From the NCBI GenBank assembly GCA_023432855.1, contig JAEZEZ010000017.1, positions 1 through 36,889 on the forward strand: a stretch of DNA of 36,889 nt, in the 5' to 3' direction. The position numbers and the translations under genes are program-made. Of this stretch, positions 8,068 through 15,985 are shown one piece after another. The notes beneath the pieces were generated by a model, which did not search any database, was not told the DNA's origin, and saw nothing but the letters and a program-made list of their open reading frames with translations. Position 1 is the stretch's first letter; each line of letters starts with the position of its first letter. The stretch is from Pseudomonadota bacterium (lineage in GTDB: Bacteria; Pseudomonadota; Alphaproteobacteria; Caulobacterales; Caulobacteraceae).

Positions 8068-9176
8068 GCCTCGAACCGCCGCCCGCCGAGGCGGGCAAGG
8101 CCGCAATGGGACGCTTCGAGCGCTACCTCACGCTGTGGGTGGCGCTCTGTATCGTCGCCGGCATCGCGCTCGGCCACTTCTTCTCTCCGGTCTTCCAGCT
8201 GATCGGCTCGGCCGAGATCGCCAACGTCAACCTGCCGGTGGCGGGTCTGATCTGGCTGATGATCACGCCGATGCTGATGAAGGTGGACTTCGGCGCCCTG
8301 CGCGAAGTCGGCCGCCACTGGCGCGGCATCGGCGTCACACTGTTCGTCAACTGGGCGATCAAGCCGTTCTCCATGGCCCTGCTGGCGGCCATCTTCATCG
8401 GCTGGCTGTTCCGGCCCTGGCTGCCCGAGGGCGAGATCGCCAGCTACACCGCCGGCCTCATCCTGCTCGCCGCGGCGCCCTGCACCGCCATGGTCTTCGT
8501 CTGGTCGAACCTGACCCGAGGCGAGCCGCACTTCACCCTCAGCCAGGTGGCGCTGAACGACGCCATCATGATCGTGGCGTTCGCGCCCATCGTGGGCCTG
8601 TTGCTGGGCCTGTCGGCCATCACCGTGCCCTGGCAGACGCTGCTGCTCTCGGTCGTGCTCTACATCGTCGTGCCGGTGGTGCTGGCCCAGGCGCTCCGCG
8701 TGGCCCTGCTCCGGCGCCGCGGCGAAGCGGGGCTGAAGGGCTTCCTCGACCGCATCCAGCCGATGGCTCTGACCGCCCTGCTGGCCACCCTGGTGCTGCT
8801 GTTCGGCTTCCAGGGCGAACAGATCATCGCCCAGCCCCTCATCATCGCCATCCTGGCCGTGCCGATCCTGATCCAGGTCTATCTGAACTCGGGCCTGGCC
8901 TACCTGCTCAACCGCATGACCGGCGAGGCGCACTGCGTGGCCGGGCCGTCGGCCCTCATCGGCGCCTCGAACTTCTTCGAGCTCGCGGTCGCCGCCGCCA
9001 TCAGCCTGTTCGGCTTCCAGTCGGGCGCCGCCCTGGCCACCGTCGTCGGCGTCCTGATCGAGGTGCCGGTCATGCTGTCGGTCGTGGCCATCGTGAACGC
9101 GAGCAAGGGGTGGTACGAACGCGGCGCCGCCGTCCAGCGCGTGGCGGCGCAATGCCAGCCGCCGATTACGAGGTGA
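8064..9176 (+). CDS. acr3: arsenite efflux transporter, ACR3 family
   Basis: A 370-residue inner-membrane protein of about ten helices that expels arsenite using the proton gradient. The conserved cysteine is in AAAPCTAMVFVWSNL and the conserved glutamate in GASNFFELAVA; both are hallmark positions of ACR3. The N-terminal segment MGRFERYLTLWVALCI is also typical, so the ATG 14 codons into the reading frame could be used instead of the one overlapping the arsR stop. Translational coupling through the ATGA overlap favours the first. The gene is often labelled arsB in databases, but the protein is ACR3, not ArsB. Confidence 0.95.
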   Translation: MSLEPPPAEAGKAAMGRFERYLTLWVALCIVAGIALGHFFSPVFQLIGSAEIANVNLPVAGLIWLMITPMLMKVDFGALREVGRHWRGIGVTLFVNWAIKPFSMALLAAIFIGWLFRPWLPEGEIASYTAGLILLAAAPCTAMVFVWSNLTRGEPHFTLSQVALNDAIMIVAFAPIVGLLLGLSAITVPWQTLLLSVVLYIVVPVVLAQALRVALLRRRGEAGLKGFLDRIQPMALTALLATLVLLFGFQGEQIIAQPLIIAILAVPILIQVYLNSGLAYLLNRMTGEAHCVAGPSALIGASNFFELAVAAAISLFGFQSGAALATVVGVLIEVPVMLSVVAIVNASKGWYERGAAVQRVAAQCQPPITR

Positions 9177-9180
9177 TCCG

Positions 9181-9588
9181 ATGAGCGACTTCCCCGTCAC
9201 CGTCTTCCACAACCCCAACTGCGGCACGTCCCGCAACGTCGTGGCCATGGTGAAGGCCGCCGGCTACGAGCCGCGGGTGGTCGAGTACCTCAAGGCCGGC
9301 TGGAGCGCCGACCAGCTGCGCGATCTGCTTGCCCAGATGAAGGCCTCGCCGCGCGACGTGCTGCGCAAGCGCGGGACCCCGGCCGAGGAACTCGGCCTGC
9401 TCGACGACGGCGTCTCCGACGAGGCCCTGATCGCCGCCATGACCGAACACCCCATCCTGGTGGAACGGCCCATCGTTCGGTCGCCCAAGGGCGCGGTGCT
9501 GGCCCGGCCGTCGGAGCGGGTGTTCGACGTGCTGGAGAAGAAGCCGGAGAGCTTCACGAAGGAGGACGGTGAGGTGGTGCGGTTCTGA
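9181..9588 (+). CDS. arsC: arsenate reductase, glutaredoxin-dependent (ArsC)
   Basis: A 135-residue cytoplasmic enzyme that reduces As(V) to As(III), supplying substrate to Acr3. FHNPNCGTSRN places the catalytic Cys14 in the motif of the R773-type, glutathione/glutaredoxin-dependent family. Downstream arginines, including those in ERPIV and RPSERV, fit the arsenate-binding positions. It starts four bases after the acr3 stop and ends the operon, converging on the CPBP gene with 18 bases between them. The order arsI-arsR-acr3-arsC therefore covers sensing, reduction, export and C-As cleavage. Confidence 0.95.
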   Translation: MSDFPVTVFHNPNCGTSRNVVAMVKAAGYEPRVVEYLKAGWSADQLRDLLAQMKASPRDVLRKRGTPAEELGLLDDGVSDEALIAAMTEHPILVERPIVRSPKGAVLARPSERVFDVLEKKPESFTKEDGEVVRF

Positions 9589-9606
9589 CTGACGGAGCGC
9601 TCGACC

Positions 9607-10485
9607 TCAGCCCGGGAGGCTGGACTCCCGACCGCCCGTCAGCAACAGGACCAGCATCACGGAAACGGCCAGCAAACCGGGCAGGCTGGCCTCGAGGCCG
9701 AATGATCCGCCGGTCAACCACTCCGCGTCAGTAAGCTGGCGGGGCGTCAGGAGGCTGGGCTGGTCGGCGCCGCTGACGCCGAACCCCAGCAGGACGCCCT
9801 GGGTCGTGTTGGCCATGAAATGCAGCCCGATCGGCAGCGCAAGGGATCGGGTCCGCACGAACGCCTGCCCGAACATGAGCGAGGCGAGAAAGATGTTCAG
9901 CCCCGCGAGCAGACGGATTCCGCCGTCCATGCCCGGATTGCCCATGTGGGTCAGCACGAACATGCCGCCCATGATGATCTGGGCGGGCCAAAGGCCCATG
10001 CCGGCGATCAGCCGCTGGAAGAGGAACCCGCGGAAAAGAAGCTCCTCGGCCACCGCGACGCCGGCCATCAACGCGAGAGCCGAGAGGATGGCGCGGGGTT
10101 CGGCGGCGACGACGGCGAATTCAACCACACCGGCCATCCACAGCGCCGCGGCTGGAACGATCATCAGCAGGAAGCCGAGTGCCGATCCGATCGCGAACTG
10201 CGCCGGCCATCGCACATCGAATGGCCCGGTGACCTCGCGGACCGGCTTGCGCCGAAGAGCTTGCAGCACGACGGTCGCCACTGCGATCAACAGCGCCTGC
10301 TCCCAGATCGAGATCTCGTGACCCAGCCGCGCGGATACCAGCACCGCCGGAAAGAGCATGGCGGCGAGGACCGCGAGGAAGGCGACGACCCACCAGCCGT
10401 TCCGCAGGTTGCGGTCGCGGTTGAGGAAGACGCCGCGCAACTTCGAAGGCGAGGCGCGTCCCGGCGAAGGCGTTTCAGCGTGCAT
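9607..10485 (-). CDS. CPBP family intramembrane glutamic endopeptidase
   Basis: A 292-residue multi-helix membrane protein of the CPBP/Abi family, related to Rce1 proteases; some bacterial members give self-immunity to bacteriocins. The defining residues are present: Glu147-Glu148 with Arg152 (EELLFR), His180 (FVLTHMGN) and His222 with Asn226 (HFMAN). The N-terminus is a soluble basic stretch of about 30 residues. Its start overlaps the end of the MFS gene by 11 bases, so it is the last gene of a cupin-MFS-CPBP operon. The substrate is unknown. Confidence 0.88.
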   Translation of the reverse strand: MHAETPSPGRASPSKLRGVFLNRDRNLRNGWWVVAFLAVLAAMLFPAVLVSARLGHEISIWEQALLIAVATVVLQALRRKPVREVTGPFDVRWPAQFAIGSALGFLLMIVPAAALWMAGVVEFAVVAAEPRAILSALALMAGVAVAEELLFRGFLFQRLIAGMGLWPAQIIMGGMFVLTHMGNPGMDGGIRLLAGLNIFLASLMFGQAFVRTRSLALPIGLHFMANTTQGVLLGFGVSGADQPSLLTPRQLTDAEWLTGGSFGLEASLPGLLAVSVMLVLLLTGGRESSLPG

Positions 10486-11875
10486 GGGCCACCTGACTTT
10501 CTCGAACGGTTGATCGGGCGGCGCTCGCCATTGCAGCCGCCAGGGCGAACGCCGCCGCCACGCCTAGCCCAAGGCGAGGCGCGAAACCCAGCGGAACGAG
10601 CGTAAACAGGATCGACACCAGCAGGGCGCCGATGAGTTGCCCGGTAATCCGGGCGGTTCCCTGCATGCCGCCGGCCGCGCCGCTTCGTTCCGGCTTCGCC
10701 GCAGAGAACAGGTTGCGGTTGTTGGGGACCTGAAAGAGGCCAAACCCGAGGCCGCAGATCGATGTGAGAGCGATCAGCGGATAGGGCGCGTCCGGGGTCA
10801 GGGGCCACGCCGCCGTCATCGCCAGTCCAAGGGCCAGCAGGCCGGCTCCGGCCGCGCACACCCAGGCGCCCGGGACGAAACTCGGAAGGCGATTCACGAA
10901 CGCAGCAGCGAGAGCGACGCTGAGGGGCCAGGGGAGGAGGAAGAGCCCGATCATGTGAGCGGGCTGCCCCAGCCCGTGCTGCAGGTAGAACGGCAGGGCG
11001 ATCATCCCCGCGGTCTGTCCGATGAAGCAGCACACCGAAGCGAGGATCGAGATCCGGAAGCGCTCGTCGGACAGGAGGTCGAGAGGCAACAGCGGCGCGG
11101 TCTTGGGGCGTTCGCGCCGAACCAGCAGGTGGAAGGCCGTCGCTGCCGAGAGCACCAGCACCAGCGCGAGCGCCGGAGAGCCAAGCGCCAGTTCCGCGGC
11201 GACGACGATCAAGGCGAACGCGGCCGCGTGAAGCGCCACGCTCGTCAGGTCGACGCGGCCGAGCCCGGATGCAGGCGCGGGCAGACAGGCGCTGGCGGCC
11301 AGCGACAGCAGTCCAATGGGGATGGCGGCGGCGTAGAGCCACGGCCAATGCAGATGGCCGATGACCAGCGAACCCAGGGTCGGGGCCGCCGCCGAGGCCA
11401 GCGCCACCGTCAGCGCGTTCCAACCGACCGCCTCGCCGAGGCGCCCGGACGAAACGGTCGCGCGCATCAGAGACACCCCGAGGGCCATGATGGCGGCGCC
11501 GCCGAACCCCTGCACAAGCCGGGCGGCCACAAGCCAGGAAAGCGACGGGGAAAAGGCGCACAGGAGAGCGCCGATCAGGAAGACCGCGACCCCGCCGCGG
11601 AACACCGGCGCGCCGCCCCAGCGCTCGCCGAGAGCGGCGCAGGGCAGCAGCGCCATCAGCAGGGCGGCCTGGTAGGCGGTGATCACGAGCACCGCGTCGG
11701 CGGCGGACACGCCAAGGGAGATCGCAAGCGTCGGCAGGGCCACGTTGGTCATGCCGGCGTCGAGCACCACCAGCGTCATGGCGGCCAGCACGGCAGCGAT
11801 CGCCGCCCTGTCCTTCAGCCGCAGGGGACCCCGGCCGGGCAGCGCGCCATCGGAGTCGGCAGTGTCCGCGGCCAT
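10475..11875 (-). CDS. MFS transporter, DHA2-like (drug/metabolite efflux)
   Basis: A 466-residue inner-membrane protein with 12-14 predicted helices. The early motif LDAGMTNVALPTLAISLGVS and the following LVQGFGGAAIMALGVSLMRA resemble the D1 and motif regions of the DHA2 (14-helix) drug:proton antiporters. Other recognisable parts are GFGLFQVPNNRNLFSAAKPERSGAAGGMQGTARITGQ, also typical of that branch. The gene follows the cupin gene by five bases and overlaps the CPBP gene. The substrate cannot be deduced; the divergent LysR gene suggests induction by a small molecule. Confidence 0.88.
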   Translation of the reverse strand: MAADTADSDGALPGRGPLRLKDRAAIAAVLAAMTLVVLDAGMTNVALPTLAISLGVSAADAVLVITAYQAALLMALLPCAALGERWGGAPVFRGGVAVFLIGALLCAFSPSLSWLVAARLVQGFGGAAIMALGVSLMRATVSSGRLGEAVGWNALTVALASAAAPTLGSLVIGHLHWPWLYAAAIPIGLLSLAASACLPAPASGLGRVDLTSVALHAAAFALIVVAAELALGSPALALVLVLSAATAFHLLVRRERPKTAPLLPLDLLSDERFRISILASVCCFIGQTAGMIALPFYLQHGLGQPAHMIGLFLLPWPLSVALAAAFVNRLPSFVPGAWVCAAGAGLLALGLAMTAAWPLTPDAPYPLIALTSICGLGFGLFQVPNNRNLFSAAKPERSGAAGGMQGTARITGQLIGALLVSILFTLVPLGFAPRLGLGVAAAFALAAAMASAARSTVRESQVAHAR

Positions 11876-11880
11876 CGGAT

Positions 11881-12414
11881 TCAGACGGTCCAGACGCCGT
11901 TGCGCTGGTGATAGCGGGTGACGCGCCCTTCCTGTCTGTCCTCGACGCGCAGATCCCGTTCCGTGAACCGGAACAGCAGCGCATCCGAGATGCAGCGGGT
12001 GTCGTGAATGTCCCCCGGCAGGTAGGCCAGCGCCTGCCCCGGTTGCACAATCGTGCTGCTGCGCTTCTCCAGCCTGACGCCGAGGTCCGGATCCTCGATG
12101 CGCTCGTAGGCGCCCATGTCGATCCGGCCCTCGGCCACGGCATAGACCACCCAGCTGCGGCCGTGGTCGTGCGGCGGCCTGTAGAGTCCCGCATCCTCGG
12201 CGTGGGCCAGAAGGACGAATCCGTGTTCCGGGTCCCGATAGACCTCCTGGCTGGCGGGCCGCTCGCGCAGGAGTGTGGCGAGCCAGGGTTCCGCCCGATC
12301 GGCGCGGGCAAGCATTTCAAGGCTGGATCGACAGTGCGCCACCAGCTCGGGGCTGAGCGCCCCCCATGCTGACCTGACGTTTCCGATGAAGGCCCGAAGA
12401 GAGTCGCTCGCCAT
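11881..12414 (-). CDS. cupin-fold metal-dependent protein, cysteine-dioxygenase-like
   Basis: A 177-residue protein with a double-stranded beta-helix signature. His82 and His84 (PPHDHGRSW) and His137 (LPGDIHDTR) give the three-histidine metal site of cysteine-dioxygenase-like cupins. An acidic helical N-terminal region precedes the barrel. It resembles the predicted metal-dependent enzymes of this superfamily, often annotated only as hypothetical, and I cannot assign a substrate. It is the first gene of the operon with the MFS exporter and the CPBP protein and is divergent from the LysR gene. Oxidation of a thiol or small organic acid is possible but inferred. Confidence 0.75.
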   Translation of the reverse strand: MASDSLRAFIGNVRSAWGALSPELVAHCRSSLEMLARADRAEPWLATLLRERPASQEVYRDPEHGFVLLAHAEDAGLYRPPHDHGRSWVVYAVAEGRIDMGAYERIEDPDLGVRLEKRSSTIVQPGQALAYLPGDIHDTRCISDALLFRFTERDLRVEDRQEGRVTRYHQRNGVWTV

Positions 12415-12543
12415 GTCCAGGCCCTCGCATCCGCAATGCTCCTGAAGGCTAGCGACCGGCGAGCAGTGGCGGAACGCGCAACGTTTGCATTTGATACGTG
12501 CATCTGACGCTATGTGTGGGCTGCGGCTTTGCAGGCGGAACCA

Positions 12544-13449
12544 ATGGCGCGTCCAGACTTGAACCTCCTGATCACGCTCGACGTCCTGCTGACCGAGGGC
12601 AGCGTGGCGCGCGCGGCGCGCCGCCTGCGGCTGAGTCCCTCGGCCATGAGCCGCGCCCTGGCGCGCCTCAGGACAGAAACCGGCGATCCGCTCCTTGTGC
12701 GCGCCGGTCGGGGACTGGTCCCCACCCCGAGAGCCCTCGCCCTGCGGCAGCGGGTCGGCGCCGTCGTCGAGGAAGCCGAGGCCATCCTGCGGCCGGAAAC
12801 GGCGCTGGACCTCTCCAAGCTCGCCAGAACCTTTACGCTCCGCACGAGCGACGGCTTCGTGGAAGGTTTCGGCGCGGCTCTGCTGGCGAGGGTCCGGGCT
12901 GAAGCCCCTCTGGTCCGGCTGAACTTCGTCCAGAAGCCCACGAAGGACAGCGGTCCCTTGCGCGAAGGGATGGTCGATCTCGAGACCGGCGTGGTCGAGC
13001 GGTCCACGGGGCCGGAGGTGCGTACTCAGGCGCTATTCCGCGACCGGCTGGTCGGCGTCGTCCGGACCGGACATCCGATCGACGGTCCGGGCCTGCCGCC
13101 TTCATGGTACGGCGACGCCGAACACGTGGTCGTCTCCCGCACCGGCTCCGAAAAGGATGCGGTCGACCTCCCGTTCCTGCCGGCGGACACGCGGCGACGC
13201 ATCGGCGCGGTCGTAAGCGGGTTCTCCGCTGCCCTCGCCCTGGCTCGGGCCTCCGATCTGGTCGCGACAGTGCCCGAGCGACATACGGCGGCGCTGCGGG
13301 AGAATATGGTCAGCTATTCCCTGCCCATGCCGACCACCGAGTTCACGGTTTCGATGCTGTGGCATCCACGCCTGGACGCCGATCCGGGGCATCGCTGGCT
13401 CAGGCGTTGTGTACGGGAGGTGTGCAGTTCGAAATCCTCCGGCGTCTAA
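12544..13449 (+). CDS. LysR family transcriptional regulator
   Basis: A 301-residue regulator. The winged helix-turn-helix occupies residues 2-60 (LNLLITLDVLLTEGSVARAARRL, SPSAMSRALARLR), and an effector-binding domain follows from about residue 90. The ATG at 12544 has a GGCGGA site nine bases upstream; an ATG ten codons earlier does not. The gene is divergent from the cupin-MFS-CPBP operon across about 130 bases, the classic arrangement for a LysR protein that controls its neighbours and itself. A TGCA-N9-TGCA pair lies at about 12486-12502 in that gap. The 3' end overlaps the convergent GST gene by four bases. Confidence 0.92.
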   Translation: MARPDLNLLITLDVLLTEGSVARAARRLRLSPSAMSRALARLRTETGDPLLVRAGRGLVPTPRALALRQRVGAVVEEAEAILRPETALDLSKLARTFTLRTSDGFVEGFGAALLARVRAEAPLVRLNFVQKPTKDSGPLREGMVDLETGVVERSTGPEVRTQALFRDRLVGVVRTGHPIDGPGLPPSWYGDAEHVVVSRTGSEKDAVDLPFLPADTRRRIGAVVSGFSAALALARASDLVATVPERHTAALRENMVSYSLPMPTTEFTVSMLWHPRLDADPGHRWLRRCVREVCSSKSSGV

Positions 13450-14099
13450 TCCCTGTCCGGCGCGCCGAGGGGGAAGTAGTGACGGAAGGGCCTGGCCTCG
13501 TCGACGGCGCGGGCGAAGCTGGGGCGGGCCAGCAAGCGGGCCCGGTAGGCGTGGAGCGCCTCGTACCGGTCCGGGATACGGTGGGTCCAGTCGGCGTAGA
13601 ACAGCGAGGGCGCGGCGGCGCAGTCGGCCAGGGTGAAGGTTTCGCCGACGGCCCAGGTGCGGCCCTGCATGCGCGCGTCCAGCCAGGCGTAGCTGGTCTC
13701 CAGCATCCGGCGCGCCTCCTCCACGCCGTGGGGATCGCGGCTGCCGTCGGGCCGCAGGGCGTCGAAGACGAACTTGCCCTGGGGCGTCATGACGTAGTTG
13801 TCGAAGACGCGGTCGAGCATGCGCGCCTCCAGCGCGAGGTCAGGATCAGCGGGGATCAGCTTCACCGGGCCCGGGTGGTGGATCTGCAGGTACTCGATGA
13901 CGGTCGAGGCCTCCATGACCACCCGGCCGTTCTCGCGCAGGATCGGGAAGCGCTTGATCGGCCAGAGGGCGGCGAATTCCTCGCCCACGCCGGGATCCTC
14001 CAGCATGCGGAAGGCGAACGGGACGTCGTTCTCGTAGAAGGCGATGAGCGCCTTCTGGCAGTAGGACGAGAAGGGGTGGGCGAAGAGTTCCAGGCTCAT
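13446..14099 (-). CDS. glutathione S-transferase family protein
   Basis: A 217-residue cytosolic protein. The N-terminal thioredoxin-like domain begins LELFAHPFSSYCQKALIAFYEN, with a Ser/Cys catalytic-type region at residues 10-14. FPILRENGRVVMEASTVIEYL contains the cis-proline and the Glu-Ala-Ser glutathione-binding segment. The all-helical C-terminal domain follows, with FTLADCAAAPSLFYADW as the conserved N-capping box. It is the third gene of an HTH-SRPBCC-GST operon and overlaps the previous gene by four bases. The substrate is unknown. Confidence 0.92.
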   Translation of the reverse strand: MSLELFAHPFSSYCQKALIAFYENDVPFAFRMLEDPGVGEEFAALWPIKRFPILRENGRVVMEASTVIEYLQIHHPGPVKLIPADPDLALEARMLDRVFDNYVMTPQGKFVFDALRPDGSRDPHGVEEARRMLETSYAWLDARMQGRTWAVGETFTLADCAAAPSLFYADWTHRIPDRYEALHAYRARLLARPSFARAVDEARPFRHYFPLGAPDRD

Positions 14100-14569
14100 G
14101 CGAAGGCTTTCGCTTCGCGGCCCTCGAGGAGGGCGACGAGGTTTTCGATGTGCCAGGTCGTGCCGTGTTCGCGGCTCTTCACCGCATCCTCTCCGCCGAC
14201 GAGGTAGGACCCCTGTTCGGTGTGGAGCAAGCGGGTGCGGTCGCCCTCAGCCCGGAACTCCAGCGTCAGCAGCGAGACCGACAGCTTCTCGCCGTTGTGG
14301 AACATGTCGTAGACGAGGATGATCCGCTCGTTCTCGACGATGTCGTGGTAGGTGGCCTGGAAGTCGGAGACCATGCCGCTGGGCCAGCGGGCGTGGAAGC
14401 GTTCCTTGCCGCCGACGCGGAAGTCGAAGTCGCGATCCAGAGTCTCGATGTCCGAGGGCGCCTTGAACCAGGCCCCCTTGGCCTCGAGGCTGGAATAGGC
14501 CGCGAAGACCCGCTCCGGCGAGGCGTTCAGCACCCGTTCGATAGTGAAGGCGGCGTTGGTGATGGTCAC
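14096..14569 (-). CDS. SRPBCC (AHSA1/activator of Hsp90-like) domain protein
   Basis: A 157-residue single-domain START-like protein that would form a hydrophobic cavity. FTIERVLNASPERVFAAYSS at the N-terminus and the C-terminal TTWHIENLVALLEGRE are characteristic of the AHSA1 branch. Such proteins are often encoded next to small ArsR-type repressors, as here. The gene overlaps both neighbours by four bases, so the three are translationally coupled. The ligand is unknown. The name comes from fold similarity to an Hsp90 co-chaperone and does not imply that function. Confidence 0.9.
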   Translation of the reverse strand: MTITNAAFTIERVLNASPERVFAAYSSLEAKGAWFKAPSDIETLDRDFDFRVGGKERFHARWPSGMVSDFQATYHDIVENERIILVYDMFHNGEKLSVSLLTLEFRAEGDRTRLLHTEQGSYLVGGEDAVKSREHGTTWHIENLVALLEGREAKAFA

Positions 14570-14925
14570 TTGTCTGTCTCCTTGTCTGTCGCCGCGGGCG
14601 CGGTCCGGGCCAGCCAGGCCTCGAGCTGGTCGTACTGCTGCTCCCAGAAGCGCCTGCGTTCGGCGATCCAGCTCTCCACCCGGGTCATGGCCCGTATCTC
14701 CAGCGTGCAGGTGCGCACGCGGCCCACCTTCTCGCTCTTCACCAGCCCCGCCTCCTCCAGGATCTTGAGGTGCTGGACCACCGCCGACAGCGTCATGGGC
14801 AGGGGTCTGGCCAGTTCGCTGACGGAAGCGGGGCCCCGGCTGAGGCGCTCGACCATGGCGCGCCGTCCGGGATCGGACAGGGCCTGGAAGGCGAGATCGA
14901 GGGTTTGAGGCTGATACTGTAGCAT
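14566..14925 (-). CDS. ArsR/SmtB-type HTH transcriptional regulator
   Basis: A 119-residue winged-helix protein. LSDPGRRAMVERLSRGPASVSELARPLPMTLSAVVQHLKILEEAGLV (about residues 16-62) is the usual fold of this family, with the recognition helix at about 43-56. The metal-binding CxC and the C-terminal cysteine clusters of ArsR and SmtB are absent, so it probably senses something other than a metal. It is the first gene of the operon with SRPBCC and GST. Its ATG abuts a 22-base quasi-palindrome (14925-14946), which points to autorepression. Confidence 0.9.
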   Translation of the reverse strand: MLQYQPQTLDLAFQALSDPGRRAMVERLSRGPASVSELARPLPMTLSAVVQHLKILEEAGLVKSEKVGRVRTCTLEIRAMTRVESWIAERRRFWEQQYDQLEAWLARTAPAATDKETDK

Positions 14926-14946
14926 TCGCTTAAGTATTTATGCGAA
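14925..14946. promoter_or_regulatory. quasi-palindromic operator at the HTH-SRPBCC-GST operon start
   Basis: A 22-base inverted repeat with 18 matching positions. The outer arms are TTCGC and GCGAA and the AT-rich centre reads TTAAGTATTTAT on the + strand. It begins at the first base of the HTH gene's start codon (14925, minus strand) and extends upstream, so it must cover the site of transcription or translation initiation. The AT-rich centre stands out from the GC-rich surroundings and probably contains the -10 box. Binding by the encoded repressor is inferred. Confidence 0.65.
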
Positions 14947-14970
14947 GGGCGCGGAGTCAAGGGAGGCTAT

Positions 14971-15158
14971 CCTTCTCGTTTTCGAGAAGGAGGTCCCAGC
15001 ATGCCGGAGTGCGTAGCGCGAAGGCCAATGCTGGAGGATGAGCGGGACCGCGGCGCGCTTGCCGGAGAAGTCGCGTTTCCTGCTCACTCTCCCGCGCGAG
15101 GATCTTCGCGCTTCGCGCTCCGATGCGCGGGGCCCTCTCTCTCGAAGGCGAGAGAGAG
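14971..15158. repeat. hairpin-bounded intergenic repeat, copy A
   Basis: A 188-base non-coding element between the HTH gene and cheR. It begins with hairpin CCTTCTCG-TTTT-CGAGAAGG (14971-14990) and ends with hairpin CTCTCTCTCG-AAGG-CGAGAGAGAG (15135-15158). Between them lie the blocks GGAGGTCCCAGCATGCCGGA (14989-15008), CCCGCGCGAGGATCT (15091-15105) and CTCCGATGCGCGGGGCCCT (15118-15136). The same blocks recur in the same order, inverted, at 19085-19353. No open reading frame of its own is credible. The right-hand hairpin could also end the cheR transcript, but it has no U-tract. Confidence 0.7.
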
Positions 15159-15160
15159 CT

Positions 15161-15985
15161 TCAGGCGGCCGCCCTGAATTCCGGATCGCGGGCGTAGAGC
15201 CCTCGCCGGCCCGGCGCGGGCCGGAAGGCGTCGCTGTCGAGCGCGGTCTCGGTAGCGCCGAGGAACAGGAAACCGTCGGGTTCGAGCACGGCGGCGATCT
15301 TCTCCAACACCTCGCGGCGGGTGCCGGCGTCGAAATAGGGCAGGACGTTCCGGCAGAAGACGACGTCGAAGGGACCCAGGCCCCGGAAGTCGCCCATCAG
15401 GTTCACCTTGCGCCACTGCACCGCCTGGCGAAGGCGCGCGCCGGCGCGCCACATCTCGTCGTGCTTCTCGAAGTGGTCCACCAGCAGGCGCACGGGCAGG
15501 CCCCGCTGCACCTCGAACTGCGTGAACAGGCCCGAGCGCGCCTTCTCCAGGCAGCGTTCGGAGAAGTCGGTCCCGAGGATGTCGAGCTTCACCCCGGGCA
15601 TGGTGTCGGCGAGCATGGCCAGGGAATAGGCTTCCTGGCCGGTGGAGACCCCGGCGCACCAGACGCGCACGGTGCGGTCCGGCCGCCGCGCGGCGATGGC
15701 CGGCGCGATCTCCCGGGCGAAAAGGTCGAAGGGGATGCGGTCGCGGAAGAAGGTCGTCTCGTTGACGCTCATGGCCTCGGCCACGGACCAGATGAGGTTC
15801 TCGTCCGGAGCGGTCCTGAGCCTGGCCAGCACGGCCTGGACCGAGGGCAGCCCCTCGCGCCGCGCCACGGGCGCAAGGCGCGGCTCGATCAGATAGGCCT
15901 TGTCCGGCGACAGCACGAAGCCCGAGACGGCCTTGAGGATGGCCGCCAGGTGCTCGACGTGGGCGGGAGGAAGCGGCGCGGTCAC
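15161..15985 (-). CDS. cheR: chemotaxis protein methyltransferase CheR
   Basis: A 274-residue S-adenosylmethionine-dependent enzyme that methylates glutamates of chemoreceptors. The N-terminal helical domain contains NETTFFRDRIPFDLF. The catalytic domain has the SAM-binding segment VWCAGVSTGQEAYSLAM and CRNVLPYFD. The GTG start at 15985 overlaps the cheY stop as GTGA, and the frame upstream is only a shadow of cheY. It is the third gene of chpT-cheY-cheR. The typical CSSGEEPY of CheR is here AGVSTGQEAY, a conservative but visible deviation. Confidence 0.93.
   Translation of the reverse strand: MTAPLPPAHVEHLAAILKAVSGFVLSPDKAYLIEPRLAPVARREGLPSVQAVLARLRTAPDENLIWSVAEAMSVNETTFFRDRIPFDLFAREIAPAIAARRPDRTVRVWCAGVSTGQEAYSLAMLADTMPGVKLDILGTDFSERCLEKARSGLFTQFEVQRGLPVRLLVDHFEKHDEMWRAGARLRQAVQWRKVNLMGDFRGLGPFDVVFCRNVLPYFDAGTRREVLEKIAAVLEPDGFLFLGATETALDSDAFRPAPGRRGLYARDPEFRAAA

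Noticed and set aside
10287..12503. A 738-codon open frame on the minus strand over the MFS and cupin genes
   Set aside because: Shifted frame of real genes, very rich in Arg, Ala and Pro, without recognisable protein features.
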